The notes below the pieces were generated by a model. That model saw only the letters and a program-made list of their open reading frames with translations, was not told the DNA's origin and did not search any database. A stretch of 64,000 nt of DNA from Pseudidiomarina insulisalsae. Lineage in GTDB: Bacteria; Pseudomonadota; Gammaproteobacteria; Enterobacterales; Alteromonadaceae. The DNA lies in NCBI RefSeq assembly GCF_003987065.1, contig NZ_PIPY01000008.1, positions 112,375 to 176,374 on the forward strand, written 5' to 3'. Of the stretch, positions 24,997-35,162 are shown one piece after another (positions within the stretch are counted from its first letter, which is position 1; each line of letters begins with the position of its first letter). The position numbers and the translations under genes are program-made.

Positions 24997-26200
24997 TTAT
25001 CCGTCGCCGCGACAGGAATTTGCTCTGTTTCGCCACGAGCCCGAGCTGGTCTACCTTGATAGCGCGGCCAGTTGTCAGGTGCCTGACGAGGTGTTGTCTG
25101 CTTATCTGAATTACTATCAGCATGGCCACGCTAACGCGCATCGCGGCAGTTACCCTCTGGCACAGCAGGCAACCGCGGCGTTGGAAAACGCGCGCGCCTC
25201 GCTGGCGACCTTTATCGGTGCTACTAGCTCACAGATTGCTTTTACCCCGGGCGCAACCTATAGCATTAACCTTCTGGCGAACGGACTGGAGCTGGACTGG
25301 CAGGCGGGTGATGAAATTGTCGTCTCGCGCGCGGAACATCATGCCAACTTTTTACCCTGGCAGCGCCTGGCACAGCGCTACGGTCTGCGCCTGCGCTGGC
25401 TCGATCTGGACCCGCGTAGTGGCGTGCTGACGGAAAACTGGCGCGAGGTCATTACCCCGTCCTGTAAGCTGGTCGCGATAACGCTGGCAAGTAACGTTAC
25501 CGGTCAGATACTGCCGGTGGCTGAAATCGCCCGGCATGCCCGGCCATTTGGTGCCGTAACTGTGGTGGATGCGGCGCAGGCGGTGGGCAGTGTGCCACTG
25601 GATGTGGTAGCACTGCAGTGCGACGCCTTAACCTTTTCTGCGCACAAAATGTACAGTGTCACTGGCTGTGGCGTATTGTATGTAAGCGATGCGCTGCAAG
25701 CGCGCTTGCAGCCACTGGTGGTGGGCGGCGGAATGGTGACCCGCGTTGAGGAGCACAGTGCCGAGTGGGTGAGTGGTGTGCACGCGCTGGAGGCAGGCAC
25801 GCCGAATACTGCCGCCATTATTGCCGGTGCGACAGCAGCGCAATGGCTTCGCGCGCAACGTGAACGTGGCCTGACCGGCTACTTGCAGCAGCTAACGCAG
25901 CAATTGCGTGAGCAACTGCAACAGCGCAATTGGCTGCAGTTACTACCTTACCAGGGCGATGCCTTGCCACTGATTAGCTTTTACGCGCCCAATATTCATG
26001 CCTTTGACCTGGCCAGTTTTTTAGCCGAACACGCTATTGCGGTGCGCGCTGGCAGTCATTGCGCGCAACCACTTTTACGTTATTGGCAGCACGAGGCGGT
26101 GGTCAGAGTATCACTTGCGGCCTATAATACCGCCGCCGACTGCGAGCGCCTGTGCGCCGCACTAGATGAAGCCTGTCAGCTGTTCGCTGAATCCGACTAA
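24989..26200 (+). CDS. Cysteine desulfurase, SufS/CsdA type
   Basis: 403 residues from ATG 24989, which has a GGAG site 7 bases upstream; the in-frame TTG at 24965 is less likely. A group II PLP enzyme: the Schiff-base lysine lies in SAHKMYSVTGCGVLY and the active cysteine in RAGSHCAQP, as in CsdA. It removes sulfur from cysteine as a persulfide for iron-sulfur or other sulfur transfer. CsdE or SufE is not adjacent, so CsdA versus SufS cannot be decided here. Confidence 0.88.
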   Translation: MPDYPSPRQEFALFRHEPELVYLDSAASCQVPDEVLSAYLNYYQHGHANAHRGSYPLAQQATAALENARASLATFIGATSSQIAFTPGATYSINLLANGLELDWQAGDEIVVSRAEHHANFLPWQRLAQRYGLRLRWLDLDPRSGVLTENWREVITPSCKLVAITLASNVTGQILPVAEIARHARPFGAVTVVDAAQAVGSVPLDVVALQCDALTFSAHKMYSVTGCGVLYVSDALQARLQPLVVGGGMVTRVEEHSAEWVSGVHALEAGTPNTAAIIAGATAAQWLRAQRERGLTGYLQQLTQQLREQLQQRNWLQLLPYQGDALPLISFYAPNIHAFDLASFLAEHAIAVRAGSHCAQPLLRYWQHEAVVRVSLAAYNTAADCERLCAALDEACQLFAESD

Positions 26201-26211
26201 GAGACAACTGC

Positions 26212-27618
26212 ATGAGCCTTACCGCGCCACTGCCTCGCCCCGATCACTGGTGGCAGGAGTCGAAAAAGCTTGCCCGTTTAACCGGCCCGATCCTCATCGC
26301 GCAACTGACCCAAATGCTGATGGGCGTGGTCGATACGGTCATGGCCGGGCGTGTCAGTGCGACGGACCTGGCGGCGGTATCTGTCGGCAGCAGTATCTGG
26401 TTTCCGTCGATACTCCTGGTCTTTGGCATGGGGCTGGCGCTGGCGCCGATTATTTCCCATTTTGACGGCGCTAATAAGCGCCACAAAGTGGCAAATATGG
26501 TGCAGCAGGGCTTTTACGCGGCGCTAATCGGTAGCCTGTTGTGTGTTGCAGTTATTTTCTGCGCGCCTCTGATCCTCAATGCCATGGACGTCGAAGATAC
26601 CTTCCGCACCATTACCCTTGATTACCTGTCTTATTTGATCTGGGCCGTGCCGGCGCTGGTCATTTACATGGTCTTGCGCAATTTCTGTGAAGGCTTATCG
26701 CATACCGTACCCTCGCTGGTCATCGGGGTGATCGGCCTGTTGGTGAATATTCCCGCCAACTATATTTTAATTTATGGAAAGTTTGGTCTGCCCGCCATGG
26801 GCGGTGCCGGCTGTGGCCTGGCAACGGCCATTGTGCTGTGGGTCATGGCCTTAGGGCTGTTGCTTTATGTGCTGTGGGCCAAACGTTTTCAGGCGATTGG
26901 CGTATTCCAGCGTTGGTATAAACCTGACTGGGACGATGTCTGGTACATTGTGCGGCTGGGTTTTCCTATTGCCACGGCGATGTTCTTTGAGGTCAGTCTG
27001 TTTGCCGCTGCCGCATTGGTGATTGCACCCTTAGGCGCTACCGTGGTTGCCAGTCATCAGATTGCGCTGAATATTTCCTCGCTGGTGTACATGGTGCCCT
27101 TAAGTTTGTCGATGGCTGTAACCTTGCGAGTTGGTTTCGCGTTGGGCGCGGGCAACCCGGCCAATGCCATGCTCAGCCATAAGCTGGCGACCGTCTATGG
27201 CATGACCTTTGCGGCCGTGAACGGTCTCATTATGTGGCTCGGAGGGGCCTGGCTGGCGAGTTTGTATACCCCGAATCAGGCGGTGATCCAACTGGCCGCC
27301 ACTCTGATGGGGTTAGCGGCAATATTTACGCTGTCCGATACTTTCCAGGCGGTCGCGATGGGAACCCTGAGGGGTTATAAAGACACCAAAGCGGTGATGC
27401 TGATCACCTTTGTCTCGTACTGGCCCTTTGGCCTGACCATAGGTATTTTACTGTCGCGGACAGATATACTCGGTCCGGCCATGGGCGCGGCCGGTATGTG
27501 GATCGGTTTTATTATTGGTCTCACTATTGCCGCGGTCTTATTAACCTGGCGCTTAAAGCACGTCAGCGAGCGCTATGCCCGCAACCTGCCGACCGCGGTG
27601 GCGGAGGATGCCGATTAA
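26212..27618 (+). CDS. norM: MATE family multidrug efflux pump
   Basis: 468 residues with 12 membrane helices in two similar halves (first about 15-230, second about 245-450). MATE motifs such as GPILIAQLTQMLMGVVDTVMAG at the start are typical of NorM. It exports cationic drugs and dyes using a sodium or proton gradient. The stop overlaps the hisI stop by 4 bases on the opposite strand. Confidence 0.9.
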   Translation: MSLTAPLPRPDHWWQESKKLARLTGPILIAQLTQMLMGVVDTVMAGRVSATDLAAVSVGSSIWFPSILLVFGMGLALAPIISHFDGANKRHKVANMVQQGFYAALIGSLLCVAVIFCAPLILNAMDVEDTFRTITLDYLSYLIWAVPALVIYMVLRNFCEGLSHTVPSLVIGVIGLLVNIPANYILIYGKFGLPAMGGAGCGLATAIVLWVMALGLLLYVLWAKRFQAIGVFQRWYKPDWDDVWYIVRLGFPIATAMFFEVSLFAAAALVIAPLGATVVASHQIALNISSLVYMVPLSLSMAVTLRVGFALGAGNPANAMLSHKLATVYGMTFAAVNGLIMWLGGAWLASLYTPNQAVIQLAATLMGLAAIFTLSDTFQAVAMGTLRGYKDTKAVMLITFVSYWPFGLTIGILLSRTDILGPAMGAAGMWIGFIIGLTIAAVLLTWRLKHVSERYARNLPTAVAEDAD

Positions 27619-28232
27619 CGGCGGCGTTGCGCGAGTACCTGTAACACATCTGCCAGTTCGTGGCCTTCACTGTGCAGCACCACCAGTAAGTGGTACAGCA
27701 GATCGGCACTTTCGTTCAGTAGCTCGTCATGGTCGCCGGTGGCGGCCGCGAGCGCCACTTCAACACCTTCTTCACCCACTTTCTGCGCGGCGCGCTTGGT
27801 TCCCGCCGCCAGCAATTGCTCGGTGTAGCTTTTGCTGTCAGCGTTGGCGACACGCTGTTGTACTACGCGCATCAGTTGGCTGAGTGTTGGCTGCTCGCTG
27901 AAACCAGCGCTACTGAAGCAGCTTTCGCTGCCCAGATGGCAGGTCGGTCCGGCCGGAACTGCAAGCACCAACAAGCTGTCGGCGTCACAGTCGCTATGCA
28001 TGCTCACTAGGCGCAACGTATTGCCGGATGACTCGCCTTTACACCACAAGCGTTGTTTGCTGCGGCTGTAGAAGGTGACCAGCTGTTGCCCCAGGGTTTG
28101 GTGCAGCGCATCAGTGTTCATATAGCCTTGCATTAGTACGGTACCGGTATAGGCATGCTGTACTATGGCCGGCAACAGATTGTCCTGTTTGGCAAAGTCC
28201 AGTTGTTGATAGTTTTCTAAGGTTACTTGCAT
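27615..28232 (-). CDS. hisI: Bifunctional phosphoribosyl-AMP cyclohydrolase/-ATP pyrophosphatase
   Basis: 205 residues, the fused HisIE found in enterobacteria. The N-terminal cyclohydrolase (about 1-110) shows MQGYMN and the zinc site region SMHSDCDADSLL. The C-terminal pyrophosphatase (about 113-205) has EEGVEVALAA and ESADLLYHLLVV. It carries out the second and third steps of histidine synthesis. Last gene of the minus-strand his operon, 16 bases after hisF. Confidence 0.95.
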   Translation of the reverse strand: MQVTLENYQQLDFAKQDNLLPAIVQHAYTGTVLMQGYMNTDALHQTLGQQLVTFYSRSKQRLWCKGESSGNTLRLVSMHSDCDADSLLVLAVPAGPTCHLGSESCFSSAGFSEQPTLSQLMRVVQQRVANADSKSYTEQLLAAGTKRAAQKVGEEGVEVALAAATGDHDELLNESADLLYHLLVVLHSEGHELADVLQVLAQRRR

Positions 28233-28248
28233 AACACGTGATTCCTTG

Positions 28249-29049
28249 TTATTTCACCTGCGCTGGCGCGTTCTGGTCCTGACGGATCGCAATACCGGCC
28301 GCATGTAATTGCGCTTTTAACTCGGCAATGACCACGGTGTTTTTGTGAAACACCGAAGCGGCGAGGGCGCCATCGACATTGGCCTGTCGAAATACCTGCT
28401 CAAAATGATCGGCGTTCCCGGCACCACCTGAGGCAATAAGGGGCACCGGACAGATCGCCCGCATGGCTTTTAGCTGTTCAATATCATAGCCCTGACGCAC
28501 ACCGTCCTGGTTCATGCAGTTCAGCACAATCTCACCGGCACCGCGTTCAATCACCTGTTGCAGCCACTCGGCGGTTTCATAGCGGGTGCGCTGGCTCTTA
28601 CTCTCATCACCGGTGAACTGATACACCAGGTAACGGCCGCTCTCGGCGTCGAAAAAGCTGTCGATGCCAATCACGATACATTGTTGGCCGAATTCATCGA
28701 CCAGCCGGTTGATCAGATCAGGATCACGTAACGCCGGCGAGTTGACCGAGATTTTATCGGCACCCATGGCCAGCAGTTCCCGCGCCTGCTCAATCGAGCT
28801 GATGCCGCCGGCAACGGTAAAGGGAATATCAATTCGCCGGGCGATACGCTCGACCCACGACTTGTCGACCACGCGGCTGTCCGACGAGGCGGTAATGTCA
28901 TAAAACACCAGCTCGTCAGCACCGGCTAAAGCGTAGCGCTCAGCCAGCGGCTCAATGTCACCGATAATTTCATGGTTACGAAACTGTACGCCCTTGACCA
29001 CCTGACCGTCACGAACGTCCAGACAAGGAATTATGCGTCTTGCCAACAT
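28249..29049 (-). CDS. hisF: Imidazole glycerol phosphate synthase cyclase subunit HisF
   Basis: 266 residues, a TIM barrel. The start [20 protein letters not shown] is almost the same as E. coli, and the acidic catalytic residues Asp11 and the later [10 protein letters not shown] region are kept. With HisH it makes IGP and AICAR from PRFAR. It overlaps hisA by 19 bases. Confidence 0.96.
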   Translation of the reverse strand: MLARRIIPCLDVRDGQVVKGVQFRNHEIIGDIEPLAERYALAGADELVFYDITASSDSRVVDKSWVERIARRIDIPFTVAGGISSIEQARELLAMGADKISVNSPALRDPDLINRLVDEFGQQCIVIGIDSFFDAESGRYLVYQFTGDESKSQRTRYETAEWLQQVIERGAGEIVLNCMNQDGVRQGYDIEQLKAMRAICPVPLIASGGAGNADHFEQVFRQANVDGALAASVFHKNTVVIAELKAQLHAAGIAIRQDQNAPAQVK

Positions 29050-29768
29050 GCAAAAGCCTCCTCCAGAGTGAACTTACCGGTCAACAGGGCTTTGCCCAGA
29101 ATAGCGCTGTCGCAACCAAAGGCGCGCAACTGGCGCAGATCATCGAGTTTCGCCGCGCCACCTGACGCCTGAATCACCAGTTGCGGGTAATCGCGTTTCA
29201 AACGCTGATATAACTCAAGATTGTAACCGCCTAACATACCGTCTTTAGCAATGTCGGTGCACAGCACATGGCGCAGTCCGTGCGGTAAAAAGCGCTCAAT
29301 GGCTTGTTGCAACGTCAGCTCTGAGGTTTCCTGCCAGCCGTGGGTGGCAACATAGGCGTTGCCATCGGCGGCGATACTGACATCCAGCGATAGCACAATA
29401 GCTTCGCTACCGAAGTCTTCGAGCCACGCGGCGACCAGATCAGGCTCTTTAACCGCGAGTGAGCCAATGACAACGCGTTGAATACCGCTGTCGAACAACT
29501 GCTCTAAATCGCTACGCTGACGAATACCGCCGCCCACCTGCAGTTTCATTGGCAGCTTGGCAGCCAGACGTTGCAAGGTGGCGATTTGCCGTTGCTGCGG
29601 GTCGCGCGCGCCGTCTAAGTCAACCACATGCAGCCAGGTCGCGCCCGCCGCCGCGTAAGCTTCGGCAATAGGCAGCGGATCGCTGGCAAAGGTGGTCTGG
29701 CGGGCAAAGTCGCCTTGCTGTAAGCGAACCACTTCGCCGTTAATTAAATCAAGCGCGGGTATCAGCAT
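29031..29768 (-). CDS. hisA: Phosphoribosylformimino-5-aminoimidazole carboxamide ribotide isomerase HisA
   Basis: 245 residues, a TIM barrel. N-terminal [21 protein letters not shown] has the catalytic Asp of the family, and the second acid appears in LCTDIAKDG. It isomerises ProFAR to PRFAR. Overlaps hisF by 19 bases and hisH by 20, as is common in tightly packed his operons. Confidence 0.96.
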   Translation of the reverse strand: MLIPALDLINGEVVRLQQGDFARQTTFASDPLPIAEAYAAAGATWLHVVDLDGARDPQQRQIATLQRLAAKLPMKLQVGGGIRQRSDLEQLFDSGIQRVVIGSLAVKEPDLVAAWLEDFGSEAIVLSLDVSIAADGNAYVATHGWQETSELTLQQAIERFLPHGLRHVLCTDIAKDGMLGGYNLELYQRLKRDYPQLVIQASGGAAKLDDLRQLRAFGCDSAILGKALLTGKFTLEEAFACWQDA

Positions 29769-30357
29769 CGCTTAACTCCATAAAATTTTTCAGAATTTGT
29801 GCGCCCACGGCGCCCGAGCGCTCGGGGTGAAATTGCGCGCCAAAGTAGTTCTTCGAGCGGATCATCGAGGCGAAGCGCTGGCCGTAGTCGGTGGTCGCAA
29901 TGGTGGTGATATCAGGTGCGACCGCATAGCTGTGGACAAAATAGCAGTATGCCGGTGCCTGAATACCGCGCAGTAGCGGATTATGGCCGGCTTCATTGAC
30001 GGTATTCCAGCCCATATGCGGCAGCGGCCGGCCCTGACTTTCCAGTGCTACGGTGCGCGCGGGAATAAGACCCAGACAGTCGACATCACCTTCAGCGGAC
30101 CATTCAGTCAACAATTGCATGCCCAGGCAGATGCCCAGTACAGGCTGCTCCAGTGACGAGAGGGTGTCCACCAGCTCCAGCTGACGCAGGTTGCGCATCG
30201 CTGCTTTTGCGGTGCCAACGCCCGGCAAGACTACCTTCCCGGCATTACGGATCACCGTCGCATCGGCGCTGATCACCGGTTGCACGCCCAGCCGCTCAAA
30301 CGCGAACTTTACCGACGACAGGTTAGCGCATGAGGTATCGACAATGACCAGACTCAT
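29749..30357 (-). CDS. hisH: Imidazole glycerol phosphate synthase glutaminase subunit HisH
   Basis: 202 residues, a class I glutamine amidotransferase. The nucleophile cysteine lies in [10 protein letters not shown], with the His-Glu pair in [10 protein letters not shown] near the C-terminus. It supplies ammonia to HisF. It overlaps hisA by 20 bases and hisB by 4. Confidence 0.96.
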   Translation of the reverse strand: MSLVIVDTSCANLSSVKFAFERLGVQPVISADATVIRNAGKVVLPGVGTAKAAMRNLRQLELVDTLSSLEQPVLGICLGMQLLTEWSAEGDVDCLGLIPARTVALESQGRPLPHMGWNTVNEAGHNPLLRGIQAPAYCYFVHSYAVAPDITTIATTDYGQRFASMIRSKNYFGAQFHPERSGAVGAQILKNFMELSDADTRA

Positions 30358-31430
30358 GCCAGCATCCCCTTACTTGAGGGCAGCGCGCTGTCACCGCTAC
30401 GGGCAACGGCTTGGCGTAACGCGCGGCCAAAGACTTTAAATAAACTTTCGACCTGGTGGTGACTGTTGCCCTCAGTGGTACTGACGTGCAACGAAACCGC
30501 CATGGCGTCACTGATTGAACGGAAGAAATGCTCGACCATTTCGGTTGACAGCTCACCCACTTGCGGGCGGGTGAAATCCGCCGAGAACACCAGGTAAGGG
30601 CGTCCGGACAGATCAATCAGGCACTCGGCACGACACTCATCCATGGGCAGCGCGAAACCAAAACGTCCAATGCCGCGCTTTTCGCCCAGCGCCTGACGCA
30701 GCGCCTGGCCAAGTGCCAGCGCAGTGTCTTCGACCGTGTGGTGTTCGTCAATATGCAAATCGCCCGTGACCTGAATGGTCATCGCAATACCGGCATGGGT
30801 CGCGATCTGCTCCAGCATGTGATCAAAAAAGCCAATGCCGGTGCTGATAGCAATTGGCCGCTGCGCGTCGAGGTCGACACTGATATCAATAGCCGTTTCT
30901 TTGGTGGTGCGATTAATGCTCGCGGTGCGAGGGCGATCGAGCAACTGGTGCTGAATAGCCTGCCAGTTGAAGCTTTCGCGGTCGTAACGCAGGCCACGAA
31001 TGCCCATATTTTCGGCCAGCTGCAGGTCCGTTTCGCGGTCACCAATCACGTACGAGTCAGTAAAATCAATGCGACCCTGTTGCAGGTAATCTTTCACCAG
31101 TCCCAGATGCGGTTTGCGGCAGCTGCACTGATCTTCACTAAAGTGTGGGCAGATGAGAATGTCATCAAAGCTGACGCCCTGCGAATTAAAAATGGCCATC
31201 ATTAACTCGTGCGGCGCATCAAAGTTCGCCTGCGGGAAGCTGTCCGTACCCAGACCGTCCTGATTGGATACCATGACCAGCCGGTAACCCGCCTGCTGCA
31301 GGGCCAACAGCGCCGGAATGACACGCGGCTCAAACACCAGCTTACTGATACTGTCGAGCTGCTTATCGACCGGTGGCTCCTCAACCAGGGTGCCGTCGCG
31401 GTCAATAAAAAGAATACGTTGCGCACTCAT
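30354..31430 (-). CDS. hisB: Bifunctional histidinol-phosphatase/IGP dehydratase HisB
   Basis: 358 residues, the fused enterobacterial form. The N-terminal HAD phosphatase (about 1-165) has DRDGTL with Asp10 and Asp12 and the zinc-type cysteine cluster [14 protein letters not shown]. The C-terminal dehydratase (about 170-358) has the metal-binding [12 protein letters not shown] and FGFALPMDE. It carries out steps seven and nine. ATG overlaps hisC by 4 bases. Confidence 0.96.
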   Translation of the reverse strand: MSAQRILFIDRDGTLVEEPPVDKQLDSISKLVFEPRVIPALLALQQAGYRLVMVSNQDGLGTDSFPQANFDAPHELMMAIFNSQGVSFDDILICPHFSEDQCSCRKPHLGLVKDYLQQGRIDFTDSYVIGDRETDLQLAENMGIRGLRYDRESFNWQAIQHQLLDRPRTASINRTTKETAIDISVDLDAQRPIAISTGIGFFDHMLEQIATHAGIAMTIQVTGDLHIDEHHTVEDTALALGQALRQALGEKRGIGRFGFALPMDECRAECLIDLSGRPYLVFSADFTRPQVGELSTEMVEHFFRSISDAMAVSLHVSTTEGNSHHQVESLFKVFGRALRQAVARSGDSALPSSKGMLA

Positions 31431-32530
31431 GCGGGGAGTACCTCCAATAAACGGTCGATTTCTTCAGCGCTGCCAATACTAATACGGACACATTGGCCAA
31501 GGCCACGCTGACTTGATTGATTTCGAATAAGAACACCGGCTTGCTGGCACTGGCGGACCAGCGCGTCCGCATCTTCGACGCTGATCAGCACAAAGTTGGT
31601 GACCGTGGGCCAAACCTTTTGCGCCCAGTCACGGCGCGACAGTTCAGCCAGTAACCGATCACGCTGATCAAGCACCATTGCCAGTTGTTGTTGCATCAGG
31701 GTAATACCCTCTGCACTCAGCGCCCGGGTTGCGCCGCGAACGGTCGGCTCGGGCAGCGGGTAAGGCGCAATCACCTTGCGCAAAATCTCAATTACCTCGG
31801 CTTGCGCCAGCGCAAAACCACAGCGCAGAGCCGCCAGGCCAAAGGCTTTCGACAGGGTGCGCAGTACTACTAGCTGCGGGTATTGCGCCAACCATGAAGT
31901 AATATCGCGTTGCGCAGAATCACCAGCGATGAATTCGATATAGGCCTGATCGAGCACGACCAGCGCACGCTCGCCCACCTGCTCCAGCAAACTCTGCAGC
32001 CTGGCAGTGTTCACTTCATTGCCCAGCGGATTGGATGGACTGCAGATGAAGATCAGTTTCACCCGACTGGCCGTGTCGGTGTTAACCCGCTCAACCATAG
32101 TGGCAACATCAAGCTGCAGAGTACCGTCGCTGTCGGGCTGCAGCGGGCAGTCGACGACATCGGCGCCATGCGTCACAGCGCTGATAGCATACATGCCATA
32201 GGTCGGCGTGGTAATCATGACCGCGTCGCGCTGGGGCTCACAGAAGCTGCGGATCAGAAGCTCAATGGCCTCGTCACTGCCGCGACAGCTCAGCACTTGC
32301 GCCAGGTCAACGCCGGCATAATCCGCGTAGGCTTGATTCAACGCATCGCTCTGAAAGCTGGGGTAGCGGTGCCAGTTGCCTTGCTCAGGAAAGGCCGGGC
32401 TTTGTGGCGCTTCATTAGCGTTTAACCAGGTCGAACCGCCGCTCATACTGCGACGCGCCGACTGATAGGGAATAATATTCGCCAGGTGCGGGCGCTGTAA
32501 TGCGGCGATAAAGTCCACTGACTTACTCAT
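31427..32530 (-). CDS. hisC: Histidinol-phosphate aminotransferase
   Basis: 367 residues, PLP fold type I. The PLP lysine sits in [18 protein letters not shown]. It transfers an amino group from glutamate to imidazole acetol phosphate. Overlaps hisB and hisD by 4 bases each, so translation is coupled. Confidence 0.95.
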   Translation of the reverse strand: MSKSVDFIAALQRPHLANIIPYQSARRSMSGGSTWLNANEAPQSPAFPEQGNWHRYPSFQSDALNQAYADYAGVDLAQVLSCRGSDEAIELLIRSFCEPQRDAVMITTPTYGMYAISAVTHGADVVDCPLQPDSDGTLQLDVATMVERVNTDTASRVKLIFICSPSNPLGNEVNTARLQSLLEQVGERALVVLDQAYIEFIAGDSAQRDITSWLAQYPQLVVLRTLSKAFGLAALRCGFALAQAEVIEILRKVIAPYPLPEPTVRGATRALSAEGITLMQQQLAMVLDQRDRLLAELSRRDWAQKVWPTVTNFVLISVEDADALVRQCQQAGVLIRNQSSQRGLGQCVRISIGSAEEIDRLLEVLPA

Positions 32531-33855
32531 ACTTCCTGCTCCTGTAACCGTACGGTAACTGCGCGCGCGTGCGCGTCCAGCCCTTCAGCCTCGGCCAGCG
32601 CGACGATCGCATCAGCCAGCCCGGCCAGACCTTCACGGGTGGCTTTCTGACTGGTATAGCGGCGATAAAAATCAAGTAACCCCAAACTGCTCACGGTATC
32701 GGCGAAACCGTAGGTCGGTAACACGTGATTGGTGCCGGTCGCATAGTCACCGCCTGACTCGGGCGTATAGGCACCGATGAACAGTGAACCGGCATTGGTG
32801 AGGCGCTTGGCCAGATCGTCGGCGTTGTCGGTTTGAATCGACAAGTGTTCAGGGGCGTAGTTTTGACTGATGGTCACGGCTTCATCCAAATCCGCAACCT
32901 GAATCAGAGCACTGTTGGCCAGCGCCTGTCGTGCGATCTGCTGGCGCGAAAGTTGCTCCAACTGCTGGTACAACTGCTGCTGCACCGCAGTAATTTGTGT
33001 GGCGCAGGGTGAGAGCAGAATGACCTGTGAGTCACTACCGTGCTCCGCCTGTGAAAGCAGGTCTGCGGCGACATAGGCCGGGTTGGCATTGGCATCCGCT
33101 ATGACCAGAAGCTCAGAGGGTCCGGCGGGCATATCAATGGCAGCACCTGCAGGGTCTTGAGAAACAGCCTGTTTGGCAGCAGTGACGAAACTATTGCCCG
33201 GACCAAAAATTTTGTTCACCTTGCCGATACTTTCGGTACCGTAAGCCAGGGCTGCAACCGCCTGCGCGCCACCGCAACGATAAATTTCCGTAATGCCGCA
33301 TTTTTGCGCGGCGTACATCAATGCTGGTGCCAGATCGCCGTTACTATCGGGCGGGCTGACCAATACTGCCCGCGGACACCCGGCGAGTTGCGCCGGAACA
33401 CCCAGCATTAATGCTGTTGAGGGCAGCACTGCGGTGCCGCCAGGAATATAGAGCCCGACGGCATTCAGCGGTGCATAATTTAACCGGCACTCAATTCCTG
33501 GCGCGGTTTCCACGGTCAGGTTCTGCGGCTGTTGCGCAGCGTGAAAGCGACGAATAGTGGCGTAAGCGGTATCAATAGCGTCGCGGGTTTTGTTATCAAG
33601 TATGGCAACCTGCGCGTCAATGCGCTCCTGTGGGTAACGCAGCTCGGTTAGGTCAGGGCAATCGAACTGGCGGGTATAGCGCAACACGGCAGCATCACCT
33701 TGCTCGCGCACCGCGGCAATGATGGCCGATACCGTGGCCTCAAGCTCAGCTGAAGCACGTTGCGTCGGCCGCTGAAGCAGTTCTTCGCGTTGCTGCGAAG
33801 CTAAGTCCGTCCAGGTAAAGGTACGTTGTTGCAAATCAAGCGTGGACTCTTGCAT
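32527..33855 (-). CDS. hisD: Histidinol dehydrogenase
   Basis: 442 residues from the ATG at 33855, which follows the hisG stop by 5 bases. The longer frame to 33906 would run back into hisG and adds 17 residues unlike the family, so it is not used. The zinc and substrate residues are in EHGSDSQVILLSP and APEHLSIQT. It oxidises histidinol to histidine in two NAD-dependent steps. Confidence 0.95.
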   Translation of the reverse strand: MQESTLDLQQRTFTWTDLASQQREELLQRPTQRASAELEATVSAIIAAVREQGDAAVLRYTRQFDCPDLTELRYPQERIDAQVAILDNKTRDAIDTAYATIRRFHAAQQPQNLTVETAPGIECRLNYAPLNAVGLYIPGGTAVLPSTALMLGVPAQLAGCPRAVLVSPPDSNGDLAPALMYAAQKCGITEIYRCGGAQAVAALAYGTESIGKVNKIFGPGNSFVTAAKQAVSQDPAGAAIDMPAGPSELLVIADANANPAYVAADLLSQAEHGSDSQVILLSPCATQITAVQQQLYQQLEQLSRQQIARQALANSALIQVADLDEAVTISQNYAPEHLSIQTDNADDLAKRLTNAGSLFIGAYTPESGGDYATGTNHVLPTYGFADTVSSLGLLDFYRRYTSQKATREGLAGLADAIVALAEAEGLDAHARAVTVRLQEQEV

Positions 33856-33860
33856 TGCGA

Positions 33861-34769
33861 TTACCCCATCATTTTCTCGATTGGCAACACCAGAATAGAA
33901 CTGCAACCGATGGCCTTCAATTCTTCCATGGTTTCCCAGAACAAGGTTTCGGTGCTGACCACGTGCACAGCAACTAACTCGTCGGTGTGGCTAAGCGGCA
34001 AAATAGTCGGGTCCTCGGCACCGGGAAGCAGAGCGGATACTTGCTCCAGTGCCTTGCGCGGGGCGTGCAACATAATATATTTGCTCTCGCGTGCCATCTG
34101 CACGCCGTCCAGACGTGGCAACAGCTGGTCAATCATGGCTTGTTTGGCGGAGTTTAGCTGTTGTGGGCGCTGAATCAGTTGCGCCTGACTAGTGAAGATG
34201 ACCTCTTTTTCTACCAGCCCATTGGCTTCCAGGGTGGCACCGGTGGATACCAGGTCACAGACGGCATCGGCCAGCCCGGCGCGCGGAGCCACTTCAACAC
34301 TGCCGGTTAAAATAGCAGTTGATGCCGCGACATTTTGCTTTTTCAGATAGTCCTGCAGTAAGTACGGGTAGGTGGTAGCGATACGTTTGCCTTGCAGATC
34401 CTGCACGCCTTGGTAGTTCTCTTCTTTGGGAACGGCCAGTGACAAGCGGCATTGACCGAACTCCAGTGCCCGTAGCTTCTTAAACTCAGCTTTTAACGAG
34501 GTAGCTTCACGCTCTAGTCGCACTTCTTCAAGTACATTCTCGCCCACCAGACCCAAGTCAACCACGCCATCCATGACCAGGCCCGGAATGTCATCGTCAC
34601 GCACGCGCAACAGGTCAATCGGTTGGTTGCTGCTGTGAGCAAGTAAACGCGCTTCGTGCAGATTAAACTTAACGCCGCAGGCTTCGAGAAGTTTGAGGGA
34701 CTCTTTACTGAGCCGGCCTGATTTTTGAATCGCAATGGTTAAGCGTTTTGAGTTGGTATCGACGACCAT
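33861..34769 (-). CDS. hisG: ATP phosphoribosyltransferase, long form
   Basis: 302 residues, the long HisG form that has its own C-terminal ACT-like regulatory domain (about 228-302) and needs no HisZ. It commits ATP and PRPP to histidine synthesis and is inhibited by histidine. Its N-terminal [13 protein letters not shown] is typical. An AGGAG site lies 9 bases upstream (34779-34783 on this strand). It is the first structural gene of the operon and follows the attenuator. Confidence 0.96.
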   Translation of the reverse strand: MVVDTNSKRLTIAIQKSGRLSKESLKLLEACGVKFNLHEARLLAHSSNQPIDLLRVRDDDIPGLVMDGVVDLGLVGENVLEEVRLEREATSLKAEFKKLRALEFGQCRLSLAVPKEENYQGVQDLQGKRIATTYPYLLQDYLKKQNVAASTAILTGSVEVAPRAGLADAVCDLVSTGATLEANGLVEKEVIFTSQAQLIQRPQQLNSAKQAMIDQLLPRLDGVQMARESKYIMLHAPRKALEQVSALLPGAEDPTILPLSHTDELVAVHVVSTETLFWETMEELKAIGCSSILVLPIEKMMG

Positions 34770-34785
34770 GTTTTAAATCTCCTAT

Positions 34786-34816
34786 AAAAAAACCCCGAAA
34801 GGTTGCCTTTCGGGGT
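34786..34816 (-). terminator. his operon attenuator terminator
   Basis: On the minus strand, AACCCCGAAAGG and CCTTTCGGGGTT flank a short loop and run into a stretch of seven Ts, ending about 17 bases before hisG. Upstream, GGTGGTTGCCTT (34826-34850 region) can pair either with the His-codon stretch of hisL or with the GAAAGGCAACC arm of this terminator. That is the classic three-way his attenuator. Confidence 0.88.
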
Positions 34817-34871
34817 TCTTGAATGATGAAGGCAACCACCATAGTGTTAGCCCTCAGCGTCTGCAACGAGG

Positions 34872-34919
34872 CTAACTTCGAGTTCCGATATGATGGTGGT
34901 GCCAGGTTGTATAACGCAT
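34872..34919 (-). CDS. hisL: his operon leader peptide
   Basis: A 15-residue frame too short for normal gene finding: MRYTTWHHHHIGTRS, ending TAG. It has four consecutive His codons (CAC CAC CAT CAT), fewer than the seven in E. coli but clearly the histidine sensor. When charged tRNA-His is scarce the ribosome stalls here and the antiterminator forms. The leader begins about 35 bases downstream of a predicted promoter. Confidence 0.88.
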   Translation of the reverse strand: MRYTTWHHHHIGTRS

Positions 34920-34961
34920 GAATAAATTCCAGAACGTTGCTTTTGTTCATTTGATGGCAAG

Positions 34962-34990
34962 ATTGTATAGCTCTAAATTTGCTCTTGCAA
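34962..34990 (-). promoter_or_regulatory. Predicted sigma-70 promoter of the his operon
   Basis: Reading the minus strand: TTGCAA at 34990-34985 and TACAAT at 34967-34962, with a 17-base spacer. Transcription would begin near 34955 and give a leader RNA of about 185 bases before hisG. Confidence 0.6.
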
Positions 34991-35162
34991 CCCTGATTTT
35001 ATTGAATCGGCTGATTTGTTGTATGGCAACTTGTATAACTTTGTTTTACGCCTTGATTGCCACATTTAACCTTCACCAGGCGCCGACATTCGCGCATAGC
35101 CATTCAGCGGTGAATACGCTACTCTAGCCGGTAAAGTTCAACGCCGTAAAAAACACGCCGAC

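Noticed and set aside
30561..31205. 214-codon plus-strand frame inside hisB
   Set aside because: Mirror of the hisB reading frame, no ribosome site or domain.
34918..35127. 69-codon frame in the his-yoaA intergenic region
   Set aside because: Overlaps the hisL start and the his promoter on the other strand, has no ribosome site and no known domain.
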